Part shown: in pieces, positions 43,330-54,505 of the stretch
How positions within the stretch are numbered: the first letter of the stretch is position 1
How the letters are laid out: every line of letters starts with the position of its first letter
DNA from: Amphiura filiformis
Lineage: Eukaryota; Echinodermata; Ophiuroidea; Amphilepidida; Amphiuridae
Reading direction: 5' to 3'
Assembly: GCF_039555335.1 (NCBI RefSeq)
Contig: NC_092639.1
Coordinates: forward strand, 37,085,291 to 37,149,290
DNA length: 64,000 nucleotides
The notes under the pieces: model-generated
Databases searched by the model: none
What the model saw: the letters and a program-made list of their open reading frames with translations, nothing else
What the model was told of the DNA's origin: nothing
Program-made: the position numbers and the translations under genes

Positions 43330-44640
43330 GCCTCGAATGGCGGCTCCTTTTTGTATCCACAATCTTTCATGTTGCCTTATACAGTACAGTGGAACGGCCG
43401 TGCCTGAGTATTCGAGGACTGGAGGATCTAGTCTAGCTTGTGTATTTTTCAAAATATGCAGAAAACAACTAGGTCATCATCATCGTGTTGTTGACCAATC
43501 TCGCATTTATTTACACCATGGTTCTAGTGCCATCTACAAAAATGCTTACTTGGTGAACGTTTCTGTGGCATATATTGTTCATAGGATGACATAGGTGGCG
43601 TTGACATAGTGCAGTTATGCTGCACAACAAACATGATTCGACCTTTGCAGTAATTAAACCTGGTTAACAGGAAATTACTCCAGCAAAATCAATCGATAAA
43701 GTTTAGTCCATCCTCCACATTGCATGGGGGGCTGCACTTATGCCCAAATATGTCACTTGCCAATCAATAATCACCCACTTGAAATCCCCTAACTCTCTCC
43801 ACTGACCAACGTTATCGACAGATTTGGGAGTTGTTTTTGCTGTTATCTGTCATTTACATATCAGGGAGGTACGACCATTTGCAGATGCCCCACCTACTCA
43901 GGTTTTAGCCTATTGTAATGTATACATTATTCTTGATTGACAGCAAGTACAAAAAATATCCGTCAAGTGGTTTAGTTTTAATGCCCTTCGAAAGAGAGCG
44001 GTCCACAAAATGAGTGATAGTCGCTAAAAGTTGCATTCGATTTACACAGGGAATTTTGCAGGCTATGTCATGCCCTTCCTTACTACGAATATTTCCAAAA
44101 ATCTAAATTAGCTAGAAATTTAGGACATGTTACAAAATTATAATTTCTAGAATTTCAGAGAGTACAAAAATATTGGCCGGTTAGTTTTCACACAGTGACT
44201 TTACTAGCCAATGCCCTATACCTCTAACATACACTGTTTGTAGAGGTCACACCGTCACACGTCAATGGTGAGAGCATTGTGTATTGTGTATAGGAAAATG
44301 GACAGTGACTGCAGTATGAATAATTATTTCTCACCACCAGTACGGTTTGACGCGTTCTACAAAGATTAGAAAGGGCGTATGTGGTTGTACCTCGATGGTC
44401 CTGATTACCTTGGTTGCTGCTGCTGAAAGATACTGCGCCATACAACTTAGATTTAGAGTCAGTGTGGTACAAGTCGCACCATCAGGATCATCATATGTAT
44501 GCACTCATAACGCTCGTCACTCGATGGCTATTGTTATACAAGGCTCACTCAGTCATTTAATCAGGCGACTGGTAGCGGTTGAATTCGGTGTTGAAATGAG
44601 CAAAATTGTGAGCTACACCTGTTCAGTTTGAAATAAATTA
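43330..44640 (+). pseudogene. Eroded receptor copy with large insertions
   Basis: Pieces appear in the right order: TTGACCAATCTCGCATTTAT (TM1) near 43492; AATGCTTACTTGGTGAACGT (TM2) near 43541; then, after about 780 bp of unrelated sequence, CACCAGTACGGTTTGACGCG (loop 1) near 44335; TCGATGGTCCTGATTACCTT and GAAAGATACTGCGCCAT (TM3 and the ERY motif) near 44393-44440. The words are closer to the subfamily at 26174 than to that at 48256. Nothing after TM3 is recognisable. Confidence 0.8.
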
Positions 44641-44695
44641 TCTCGGCCAAATGAAAAGCAATATTTTTCACCTTTTCACTAAATACAGGCTGTAT

Positions 44696-44911
44696 CAAAA
44701 TGTTTGGTACCCATAAGTTTTTGGAGTTTATTGACAAGCCTGTTCTTCAATATGCAGCATTGGATCCTTTTAAAATGCCCATGATTTATAGTTTTATGGT
44801 CTTTCATAACATTCATCTATAAATAAGGTAGCTCCATGTTGCATTTTGTTGTAGTAGTCATGTCCAGAATCGCTGAAAACTGATGGGTACCAATCATTTT
44901 GATACACCCAG
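44696..44911. mobile_element. TA-flanked MITE (mariner-type ends)
   Basis: Left end CAGGCTGTATCAAAATGTTT with GGTACCCAT; right end ATGGGTACCAATCATTTTGA then TACACCCAG. TA at 44694-44695 and 44912-44913. 216 bp, non-coding. Confidence 0.85.
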
Positions 44912-45179
44912 TATCAGAAGAAAACGATAATGCTTAAACAACAATAGCGCTCAAAACAATATTGTTCAAGGTTGCCCGCAGAGATACATAGAAAGAATTA
45001 GCGATCAAGCTTAAACTATGAATTAGCCCCCGATAGAGGGCATGGTCTGAGGGAAATTACGGGGTAAAATGAAGAAAGAAAATTTGAAGGTACAAATAAA
45101 ATAAAATTATATATTGGAACTCTATTACTACAAGTCCGCACTACGGGAGTTTCCGGCCTCATGGTTTTTGTTCGAAATA

Positions 45180-45702
45180 TTCCCGTAACACACACTAAAT
45201 TTGATTTAAATCACTTATTGTCCCTCATTTCGACTATTGTGACGTTGCTTGAGGGAATGTATGCATGACTTGTCTATCCAAACTTGACATACTTCAAAAT
45301 GCAGCTGGTAAGATAATTCTCAGTCGTCCTCGTAGGTATCCTACCGACGTTTTGCTTCACACAATTGGGTGGCAAAAGCTTCATGATCGCCGCTCTATTC
45401 ATTTGAATGTCATGGTTTTCAAAAGTCTTACATGCAGTCTTCCTTCCAATATTTTTAATCATGTCCATAAAACCCACAACCACATGACGAGAGCATGCTC
45501 TCAGGAATCTGGTCCCCCTCCATGCAAAAATAATTCTGACAAACGCAAATTTATATCAATAGGGCTGGTGTCTTTTAATGAATTACCTCAAATAGGAAAA
45601 TCCCCTTCCGAAGGCGGTGAAGTTTTTTTTTCTTTTCAAAACTTCCTAACCACCCCCTTGAAGTCAAATGGTGCGTCCCTAAACCTGCATTACAATAACT
45701 AA
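45180..45702 (+). pseudogene. Non-LTR retrotransposon C-terminal fragment (CR1/L2-like)
   Basis: A frame upstream reads SLIVPHFDYCDVA before a stop. A 145-codon frame then reads LSKLDILQNAAGKIILSRPR, DVLLHTIGWQKLHDRRSIHL, NVMVFKSLTCSLPSNIF and HNHMTRACSQES. This is the domain after reverse transcriptase in jockey/CR1/L2-type elements, comparable to 35461-35850 in this window. Reverse transcriptase and endonuclease are missing. Confidence 0.8.
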
Positions 45703-47809
45703 CCATAGAGTAAAAATGGTGCACCAATTGGCTTCAATTAGGGCTTCATGTTGAAAAAAACTTATGACGGAGGCATACAGGGTGTTCCAAAAAAATTACC
45801 AAGTGAATAAAATTGAACGTCAGTCGAGAAATGGATATCAGAATAAAAAAAGTTAAAATGTAGCGCACACCGACATCGCCTGGCTAATAATTATTTGGTG
45901 CAGCAGAGACATTAAAATGAATACACGGGATCGATACACGTGAATTGCTATGCACGATTTTGATATCAGACGAAATTCTTCGGGTACTGGGTTAGAAAAT
46001 TATGAATATCTCCCGTGAATTTTTCTCAAGAAACCAGATGTGGTCTCATACACTTGAAAATACGTGTTGAACAGATATTACAGTCGTTAGCGTGCGCTTT
46101 GAAAATTGGCCGTGCGCTTTGAACTCAAAATTTGACCAAAACTCTCAATTTTATATTGCGTTGGTTCTGTAGGCCTATGGACTACAGCGCGCAGCAGGCT
46201 ATAGCGGCACTCACTCAAGACAGTATATTAACCATTGACCGCAATGTCGTATACAAGCTTGCTCACACAGCGAGAAATCAATTACCCCGTCTATTGTCAT
46301 AGCCTTAGTCAGGTCACTTCGCTAATAATATGCATCTCATAAGGTCCGAATAAAATAGCCATGTGTGGCTGTGGATTCACCCTACCATGGCGATTTCTAC
46401 TATGAAGATATCGGGGCGATGTCACTGTGTAGCGCATAGCCTGTTTTATTGTGCATCACATACGAAATTTTATTTGATTCGGTTGACTGGTTGCGAAGAA
46501 ATTAACGGTTACATAATGCGTGCATCAATGCAGTTCATTCCAAGATTGATGAACATGCGCTTTTTTCATACTCGCTCGCCGCTTCCTAAAGTTTGTGTAT
46601 TTCATTAAATTTAGTCCACATTATCTATTTTATAATTCAATGGTGTTATGTTATTCATGCTTGCACTGAAGATGAATAACAGTTTGTCCCGAGAAAACTT
46701 TGATTTCTGTAATTGGAAGCTTTCCAACTTGAAAAAAATCTTTAGGTTGTGCAAATCTGTTATATTTTATCTTTGCAAAGAACATTTGAGCCAAGAATTA
46801 CAATGATCAAGTGCTTACAGCTTTACGTGTGATTTTGTAAACCATGCTACATTAATGTTGATTTTTTTTTCTATTTATTTTTTTTGCTCTTCATTCTGTT
46901 TCATTCTAGTTCTCTTCAAACAGGCTAGCATGCTCGTATAAGCTTTTAAGCTTGACTTGAACATTTATCTTGAGCCTAGTCCCACCAGGACCCAAGTGTG
47001 TGTTCACATGGACAGACTGGTTAAACAAACAATGAAATAAGGCACGCTACTGGATAGGGCTCAACCTGACGATTTAGCAACAAAGGTTGAAAACCGCCGA
47101 ATTTCACTGCAAAAGAACCTTTTCATCGTTCATCGTATCCCTATAACAGATACATAATTAAGTGAAAAACATCGAAACAGTGAAATTTATTGCGTAATTT
47201 ACGATCAGGTACAATAGTATTCAATTTGTGGAGAAAGTAATTAATATTTCTTATATAACAAAATTATTACAATTTCCGTTGTAAATAATGCAATTATGAA
47301 AAATATAGCGGTATCCAGTAGAGAATTTGGATGACCTCTTAAATCAAGAAACGCACAAGCAAAAAGACAACGATTTGTTGTAAAATATATTATTCTTTAT
47401 AGCACCATAAAGCAATGAATGGATTGGCTATTGTTGTTGTTACATAACCGTATTCCGGTATTATATCATGGACCTAAAAATAGAATAATATAATTAGGAT
47501 AATGAAATTATGAAAAATTTATTTCCGTTTATCAATATTTCATTATCATATTTTATTATTTATTCTTTTTGTATTATTTTTTTAAATGCAGTTGTTAGCA
47601 AGTAACCTTCCTCCTGTCCACAGAACAGCTTTACAAAAATATAATTTGCCCGCAAAAATTATGCAACAAAGAAAATATTAATTATACTTCAAGTTTGCTT
47701 TTTCATTATAGAAATTTGATGCACATATATTGAGTTACTGTCGTCGAAAAACAGTGGTATAATTGCCTTTTGTAGTGTTTTAGTCCCAGCGAGCCACACA
47801 TGCGTATGC
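45703..47809. other. Unassigned sequence
   Basis: At 45778 CAGGGTGTTCCAAAAAAATT looks like one end of a mariner-type element, but I find no partner end. The remainder is AT-rich, with frames under 85 codons (for example 46363-46608) and no recognisable product. Confidence 0.45.
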
Positions 47810-48089
47810 ATTATGCGTACCCCTAATGGGTAAAGGAGTAAAAGAAGCAGTTCTTATACTATCCGTATTTTTCTATTCTCTATTATCACTAATTGTTTGT
47901 ACTGCAGTGCTCTTCTATCTTGTCTATTATTATGCACAAAACTCAATCTACTACAGGTTGGCCTTGATTCAGGCCATATGCATTACTTACATAATAGTAA
48001 TTCGATAATTTTAAATGGGGGCAAACTATTTAATTCCCATTTGTACTTTTAATTTTCACGAATTTAATTGTAAGCAGGTGGGATGGGAA

Positions 48090-48128
48090 CGCCTGATTAA
48101 ATCTCCCATACGTTATAGGCTAAAGTAT
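48090..48128 (+). promoter_or_regulatory. Shared upstream module of subfamily 2 receptors (diverged copy)
   Basis: GCCTGATTAAATCTCCCATA then CGTTATAGGC aligns with the better-kept modules at 52951 and 59398. A second shared block, GAGGAGGCAAACGTTCAAAC, follows at about 48165. It lies some 130 bp before the receptor ATG. Confidence 0.6.
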
Positions 48129-48255
48129 AATAGTTGAGTAATGTAGTCAGTATGCGATTGTTCGTGAGGAGGCAAACGTTCAAACTCTTTGAAGGATTCC
48201 GTAGGACTTCTGCAACGTACCACAATTTGACAACCTGTTTTCTTATTCTGTGAAG

Positions 48256-49392
48256 ATGGCTGCAATAGGTGGAGAGTGGTCGGAATGCAATCCTTACATA
48301 ACATTAAACCTATCTCATCCTTTAGCAGCGGCAACGTTTCTGTATTCGACGACTGAAAATTATTTCTTCATTATTGGGGTACCCATACTAATTGCAGTCG
48401 GAGTCCTCACCAACTCTGCTTTTATTTTTACTGTATATCGTGTCAGATCCATGCGCACCATTACAAATGCCTATCTGGTGAACGTCGCTGCTGTAGATCT
48501 TATGTTTGTTGCTTTCGGAGCGGGGCTTTATCTTTCGAACTACTACTCCTCCCCTGTACGATTTGATTCCCCTTATAAAACATGGATTGGATGTGCTGGA
48601 TCTTTTGGATTCGTGTATGTCACCTATAGTACGTCTCTGGTTTTAATAACATTAGTAGCCATAGAGAGATACTGTGCCATTTGCAGACCGCTTCAACTTC
48701 GAGCTATCAGCGGCAAAGGCCGCACCACAAAACTCATCATCGCATCTTGGTTGTTAGGAGTGCTTCTCGCGGCCTGTGTCGTTCCACGCTACAGTGGAAA
48801 TGATATCTACTGCGCTATTTGGCCAAACAATCCAACATTTGCGTCTTTTCCACGCGTAATCAAGTTTTGTGTCGCAGCTCATCCTGATATTTACATCTTT
48901 TCTGAAGCGTTGAATGTGATTCCGTTTGCTTTATCAATGATTGGGAATCTCTTCATGTATACCCACATCATAATCACGCTTGGAAGACGTCCTTCATTGA
49001 AACAGAGCGATGGCAAATTTGACGCATCTGCTCAACAGATGAACCGCGTACGAAACCAGGTGGCACGTCTTCTAATCATCAACGGTCTGATGTTCTTCGC
49101 GACACAAGCTCCTTTTCGTGTCACCTCAATCCACAATATGCTGGCACATAACACAGGGACAGGTCTTTTTACGAAAGAAGAATACGGGATATTGCTCTTG
49201 ATTACTCGTTGTTTAGTAATCATTAACTCATGTGTCAATCCAATTGTATTTTTCCTGACCAGTTCCTTATATCGTCATGCCTTCTATAAAGCATTTGGGT
49301 TTGCTTCGAGGGATACTATTAAAGGGGGTGAAGATACCAAGATGAGCACAATATCCGGACGCACCTATTCCGTCCACGAGACAATAACCTGA
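48256..49392 (+). CDS. Orphan rhodopsin-class GPCR, subfamily 2, copy C
   Basis: 378 residues, single exon, roughly 60% identical by eye to the subfamily at 26174. Landmarks: sequon NLS at 18-20, N53, D81, C113 paired with C186, ERY 137-139, W165, P223, TQAP 283-286 in TM6 and NPIVF 328-332 in TM7. Both common activation switches are altered: Q284 replaces the tryptophan of CWxP, and F332 replaces the tyrosine of NPxxY. The tail ends RTYSVHETIT. I start at ATG 48256 because it matches the start conserved in the other two copies; the upstream GTG-AAG is untranslated. Membrane receptor, ligand unknown, probably coupled to G proteins because ERY and the intracellular loops are intact. Confidence 0.92.
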   Translation: MAAIGGEWSECNPYITLNLSHPLAAATFLYSTTENYFFIIGVPILIAVGVLTNSAFIFTVYRVRSMRTITNAYLVNVAAVDLMFVAFGAGLYLSNYYSSPVRFDSPYKTWIGCAGSFGFVYVTYSTSLVLITLVAIERYCAICRPLQLRAISGKGRTTKLIIASWLLGVLLAACVVPRYSGNDIYCAIWPNNPTFASFPRVIKFCVAAHPDIYIFSEALNVIPFALSMIGNLFMYTHIIITLGRRPSLKQSDGKFDASAQQMNRVRNQVARLLIINGLMFFATQAPFRVTSIHNMLAHNTGTGLFTKEEYGILLLITRCLVIINSCVNPIVFFLTSSLYRHAFYKAFGFASRDTIKGGEDTKMSTISGRTYSVHETIT

Positions 49393-49650
49393 GTGTTCCT
49401 GACTGAGCGAGCAGACTGAGTGCCTTGACGAGCAAAATCAGTTACATACATATTTTATGACATATTCGTGTTCATTCTATGGGCTATATAGAACAACGAC
49501 AATTCTACAAACGGACGAATAGTTCATACGATAACGTTCTGAAAACATTAGCATATTATGAACAATTTATGCTATTTTATTCTTGGGCCATAATACGTTT
49601 TTAGCGCCAATTTGATACCTTTGTTTGTTGCATAAAGATAACTTTACTAT

Positions 49651-50045
49651 GCAGTCAAGTTAGCTCAATCGATAAGGCGTTCGACTATGGTGCGAGAGGT
49701 TGCGGGTTCGAACCCTGGCGGTGCCTAGTTCGCTCTCGTGTAAAAATTGAGTTAGCTTGAAATTCCCTGGACAAGGAACTTACTGCTTATTTGTCTCGTT
49801 GTAACCCGTACGAAACTCGGGGAGCTGATCCTGGTTGCGAAGGTTATTTGTGGAATGTCTAGGGTGTGCGCTCTTGAAGCAGCAAAGTCCCTGAATTGTT
49901 GTATAATGGTTTATGGAATGATGTGGGGCCGTAGTGGTCAGCGACAACCTGTAAAGTGTGCTGAGGCTTGTGGATCAACGTCTAGGCGTTGTGCCTGTGC
50001 GTAGCGCACTATAAATCACTGCGCTTTTTTAATTTTTTTTTAAGC
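49651..50045 (+). repeat. tRNA-derived SINE, copy 1
   Basis: The head has an A-box-like TAGCTCAATCGATAAGG and a perfect B-box GGTTCGAACCC (49705-49715). The body runs through TGTAACCCGTACGAAACTCG and GGTCAGCGACAACCTGTAAA, and the tail ends CACTATAAATCACTGCGC plus T-rich sequence. A second copy lies behind the next receptor gene. Confidence 0.85.
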
Positions 50046-50749
50046 ATAAGGTGCATATAGCCGAATATTCAATGAAGTGCGTCTGTACTTGACTATGATA
50101 ACGTATTGTATAATAATTTATATTCTTAAACAATTCACAATGTATCAAAGGTGATGATAATATTATGTAATTGCATTCAGGTAATTTAACAAGGCGAACA
50201 GAAATAAATATAAAGATACCAGGAGAAAGAGGGCGTCAAAATAAGTGGTTAATTTAATGTTACCTATTGGAAGATTAGATTATTCAATTTAGGGAAAGTA
50301 TTGTAATTTGCTGTTAGTATATCTAAAAGACCTTCCCTGTGCAACATATCAAAAAAGGAGAAAAAAGGAAGTTTGGAAACATTGCTAATGTGTGCATAAA
50401 TCAAAAATGGGTCGCTATGCAGGATCTAATTGTCAAAGTTGAATCTGGGTAAAAAACCATACCAATGCGTTCCTCTCATTATACGGATTCAGAAAAAGTA
50501 TAGTTCTACCTGTCTCCAATGAACAGTTCTTGAGTTGTAGGCAAAAAAGGTCAAATGTCAAATACATCTGATTTTAATAATAAATGAAGAAGAAGAAGAA
50601 ACTAAAAGAAAAGGGGTGAAAGATAAGTGGGTGAGGAAAATCTACATAGGAAATGTACACCATCTTGCACACATTTATGCGGCTGAATACGCCACTGTAG
50701 TTGGGTAATTATAGGAAACGCCGATCTCAAAAGTTATATTCAGCATATT
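50046..50749. other. Unassigned sequence
   Basis: AT-rich, with a GAAGAAGAAGAAACT run near 50586 that may be a retrotransposon tail. No gene recognised. Confidence 0.4.
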
Positions 50750-51120
50750 TAAGGGGTAGGGTATGAACGTTTGGACAGTATTTATTGTGGGACATTAGAG
50801 CACATCAGACATATCGAATTGCATTCTGAATACGAAGAATGTCCTTCTGATTTTGTGAAATTCGCAATGTAATACACATTTAACGGCAAATGATTAAAAA
50901 TTGATATTTTAAAGTAAACTTTATAAATCTGATAATTTATACTTAAAGTGTATGTAGGTCGGATGAAAAGCCGACGATCAATTGAAATTTTGACCTTTCG
51001 TATTAAAGATATGGATTTTTTTCCCAAAACACAATCTTCAATATGAAAGGTCAAAATTTTCAATTGATCGTCGGCTTTTCCTCCCAGCTACATACACTTT
51101 CTGGATTCCTTGCCCCTATA
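50750..51120. mobile_element. Foldback/MITE-like element
   Basis: The inner arms are AAAAGCCGACGATCAATTGA followed by AATTTTGACCTTTCGTATT (about 50967-51005) and their inverse TCAATTGATCGTCGGCTTTT near 51061. GTGTATGTAG and CTACATACAC continue the match outward. The left part begins AAGGGGTAGGGTATGAACGT. The exact left end and the target duplication are unclear. From 51121 to 51570 I see only non-coding sequence with a G-run at 51462. Confidence 0.7.
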
Positions 51121-51569
51121 ACTATAAATTGTGCTGTGAACTTGCTCGTTGATTAAGAACTTGTATAAATAGTGTATAACTAAACAAAAACCTGCAAATT
51201 TTACCTCATCAGTTTGCAGTTCATCATTTCTAGTCGTGTGCCTGGACTTCTTGTCCAGTGAGCATTATTCTGGCCAGATTAGGCTGGCATATATGCGCGC
51301 GCAGCGCGAGAAAATTTGAAAGATGATACACATTGGATTCATTTCGGGTCGGAATCGCGCAAAATGTGCAATTTGACACTATTTCATACCCAAATTAAGG
51401 TGTTAACCGAATGTGTTCGTATTTAAACAGAACTAAGAACAAGGAATTGTTTTCTTTGAATGGGGGGGGGGGGGAATCAAAGAAAGAACTTCGAAGGGCA
51501 TACCAGGGGTAAGACATCAGCAGGGTAGGAAAAGCTTTTTACCAGTCAAGTTTACGGGGACAACTGCGC

Positions 51570-52415
51570 GTATTTGGAGTTTGGAATTAAATCAAAATAC
51601 TGGACTTACTATTTTTTCGCAAAGCTACGTTGCGTGTGATACCATCACACTTCATCAGGCAACTGACCCGCTGGACTGGTCATGTAACAGACGGCTAGGG
51701 ATCGGCTTGATGGCTCTGTCCCATGCGTGAGAAAGGTTGTATCGCAGGCCTCCCCTTTTATTGAGTGGTGGTGATTCTACTCTCTCCCAAATAGCTTCTT
51801 TAATGCCTCGGCGATGCCATTGTTCATCCCTGTCTAAAATGGTTGCATCCTCGTTGTTTATGGAATTAGGAATGACCACTTTCTTTGAGATGTAAATAAA
51901 CAGCGGAGTTTTGCGCTTCTTTGGTGCTCGGCCGCCTATGTTGATTTACTCTGGATTTTAGGGCTTGTTTGGTTTCACCCACATAGGATTCAATGCAGTC
52001 TTTGCCAGCACACACAAGTCCATACACAAGATTAGAGGATTTCTCTTTGAGTTGTTTGTCCTTGACATGAACAAGTTTACCACGGAGGGTATTTCCTGGT
52101 TTAAACGAGGCTGCAATCCCGTACGCTTTCAGATGTTTCGTGACGCGTTCCGAGGTTCCCGAGATGAACGGTAGCGCAGCCCGCGCTTTAGTAGGTCTAC
52201 CACCTCGTGCCGTTGGTTTGTTGGTTATCCTGGCTTTTCTTCTTGTTGGCTTTCAAGAATGCCCAGTTCGGGTAGCCACAGTTTTTAGCCACGATCCCTA
52301 GCCGTTTGTCACATGACCAGTCCAGCGGGTCAGTTGCCTGATGAAGTGTGATGGTACCACACGCAACGTAGCTTTGCTAAAAAATAGTCCAGTATTTTGA
52401 TTTAATTCCAAACTT
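51570..52415 (-). pseudogene. Penelope-like element fragment with GIY-YIG endonuclease remains
   Basis: On the minus strand (about 52080-51660) a frame reads SNLVYGLVCAGKDC then SYVGETKQALKSRVNQHRR and AVYLHLKESGHS. After a frameshift it continues with NEDATILDRDEQWHRRGIKE, AIWERVESPPLNKRGGLRYN and a stop near 51655. These are the GIY-YIG endonuclease and end of Penelope-like elements. The sequence after the stop (TGATGAAGTGTGATGG) repeats in inverse orientation at the other edge (52290-52412), giving inverted ends of about 125 bp. Reverse transcriptase is missing, so the copy is dead. Confidence 0.85.
51605..51665 (-). ncRNA. Degenerate hammerhead-like motif at the Penelope end
   Basis: On the minus strand CTGATGA is followed by a hairpin (GTGTGATGGTATCACAC) and then GCAACG where a hammerhead would have GAAACG. 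Penelope-like elements are known to carry hammerhead ribozymes in their terminal repeats. The changed core base predicts loss of cleavage. The inverted copy on the plus strand (52340-52372) has the same GCAACG. Confidence 0.45.
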
Positions 52416-52950
52416 CATATACTACAACTGGATGACTGAAAACATTCATCAACTGCGCGTATTGTTCACGCAATCTTTAGTCCCCAATCAAGATGAATTT
52501 AAATGTATAGAGGATGAAGTGCTATTTTAGCCAAAAATCAAGGTATAATACCGAATATTACCTGTATTTTTTTTATAGTAAGCCTACTAAGACCAGGTAC
52601 GTATTTGCCGAAACGTGGGGAGGAGGGGGGGCATTTGATCTTGTGTCGCACATCCCAAAATGTGGAAGGACATGTCCCCCTGTCCCCGGATTGACGCTCA
52701 TGCTTGCCATTAATAATACCACAAATAAATCGGTTTAAACTTCACGATCAAGGACGTTCATCACTTGGCCAGCAATTTCATACTAACAATAAACTTCCAA
52801 CAGCAACCGTCCTAGTTCAATTATTTCAATCAAAATTTCACTCCCATCCTAATGATGACAAATATCATAACTACACCTTTATCTTGAGAGTTCCTCATTT
52901 GCTCGTCCTATTCCTTTTACAGGAATTTTTATTATACACATTGTGTTCGA
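52416..52950. other. Unassigned sequence upstream of receptor copy D
   Basis: Non-coding, with a GGGGAGGAGGGGGGGC stretch near 52617. Short frames here show no protein features. Confidence 0.4.
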
Positions 52951-53055
52951 AGCAACATCGATCAAATCTCCCCCATTAGCCCGGTACGTTATATATATTA
53001 GCTGTCATGCCAATTTTATATTCAATATTCAATTGCTCGCTAGGAGGCAAACATT
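52951..53055 (+). promoter_or_regulatory. Shared upstream module and TATA box, receptor copy D
   Basis: AGCAACATCGATCAAATCTC, then CCCCATTAGCCCGGTACG and TTATATATA (about 52989-52997), then the shared GAGGCAAACATTCAAACTC near 53044. It lies about 125 bp before the ATG. Nearly the same sequence precedes copy E, and diverged copies lie at 48090, 61809 and 63592. Conservation through the duplications and the TATA-like core suggest a promoter; this is inferred, not shown. Confidence 0.65.
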
Positions 53056-53121
53056 CAAACTCTTGTAAGGGACTTCTCTCACTTTACAGGAATTTGACAA
53101 TCTCTTTCATATTCTGCGAAG

Positions 53122-54258
53122 ATGGCTGCAATAGGTGGAGAGTGGCCGGAATGTAATCCTTACATAACATTAAACCTATCTCATCCGCAAGCAGCGGCAA
53201 CTTTTCTGTATTCGACGACTGAAAATTATTTCTTCATTATTGGGGTACCCATACTCATTGCAGTCGGAGTCCTCACCAACTCTGCTTTTATTTTTACTGT
53301 ATATCGTGTCAGATCCATGCGCACCATTACAAATGCCTATCTGGTGAACGTCGCTGCTGTAGATCTTATGTTTGTTGCTTTCGGAGCGGGGCTTTATCTT
53401 TCGAACTACTACTCTTCCCCTGTACGATTTGATATCATTTATAAAACATGGATTGGCTGTGTTGGATCTTTTGGATTCGTGTACGTAACCTATAGCACAT
53501 CTCTTGTTTTAATAACATTAGTAGCCGTAGAGAGATACTGTGCCATTTGCAGACCGCTGCAACTTCGAGCTGTCAGCGGTAAAGGCCGTACCACAAAACT
53601 CATCATCGCATCTTGGTTGTTAGGAGTGCTTCTCGCGGCCTGTGTCGTTCCACGCTACAGTGGAAATGATATCTACTGCGCTATTTGGCCGAACAATCCA
53701 ACATTTGCGTCTTTTCCACGCGTTATCAAGTTCTGTGTCGCAGGTCATCCTGATATTTACATCTTTTCTGAAGCGTTGAATGTGATTCCGTTTGCTTTAT
53801 CAATGATTGGGAATCTCTTCATGTATACCCATATCATAATCACGCTTGGAAGGCGTCCTTCATTGAAACAGAGCGATGGCAAATTCGACGCATCAGCTCA
53901 ACAGATGAACCGCGTACGAAACCAGGTGGCACGTCTCCTAATCATCAACGGTCTGATGTTCTTCACGACACAAGCTCCTTTTCGTGTTACCTCAATCCAC
54001 AATATGCTGGCACATAACACAGGGACAGGTCTTTTTACGAAAGAAGCATACGGGATATTGCTCTTGATTACTCGTTGTTTAGTAATCATTAACTCGTGTG
54101 TCAATCCAATTGTATATTTCCTGACCAGTTCCTTATATCGTCATGCCTTCTATAAAGCATTTGGGTTTGCCTCGAGGGATACTATTAAAGGGGTGGAAGA
54201 TACCAAGATACGCACAGTATCAAGACGCACCTATTCCGTCAACGAGACAATAACCTGA
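53122..54258 (+). CDS. Orphan rhodopsin-class GPCR, subfamily 2, copy D
   Basis: 378 residues, single exon, over 95% identical by eye to copy C. All class A landmarks are present: D81, C113/C186, ERY with V136 before it, W165 and P223, with TTQAP in TM6 (Q284 at the toggle position). Unlike copies C and E, it keeps the tyrosine of NPxxY (NPIVY 328-332), so it is the best candidate for normal activation among the three. Loop 1 differs (DIIYKTW against DSPYKTW). The tail ends RTYSVNETIT. The start is the first ATG after the promoter-like module. Confidence 0.93.
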   Translation: MAAIGGEWPECNPYITLNLSHPQAAATFLYSTTENYFFIIGVPILIAVGVLTNSAFIFTVYRVRSMRTITNAYLVNVAAVDLMFVAFGAGLYLSNYYSSPVRFDIIYKTWIGCVGSFGFVYVTYSTSLVLITLVAVERYCAICRPLQLRAVSGKGRTTKLIIASWLLGVLLAACVVPRYSGNDIYCAIWPNNPTFASFPRVIKFCVAGHPDIYIFSEALNVIPFALSMIGNLFMYTHIIITLGRRPSLKQSDGKFDASAQQMNRVRNQVARLLIINGLMFFTTQAPFRVTSIHNMLAHNTGTGLFTKEAYGILLLITRCLVIINSCVNPIVYFLTSSLYRHAFYKAFGFASRDTIKGVEDTKIRTVSRRTYSVNETIT

Positions 54259-54505
54259 GTGTTTCTGACTGAGCGAGCAGACTGAGTGCCTTGACGAGCA
54301 AAATCAGTTTTATTTGCCATATTTTCTTGTTCATTCTATGGGCTAGAACAATGGTAATTTTACAAATTGACAAACAGTGGATGCGATAAGTTCACGAATA
54401 CAAGTCGTTTGATCATAACACGTTTTTAGCGGATACTTTTGTTTGTTTGAACATGTCATAAAGATAACTTAACTTGAAGCATAAAGTACGTTAGTTAAAG
54501 TGTGC

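Noticed and set aside
47826-48008. A 60-codon hydrophobic frame upstream of receptor copy C
   Set aside because: The matching region at 63310 does not keep the frame open, so it is a chance run in duplicated flank sequence.
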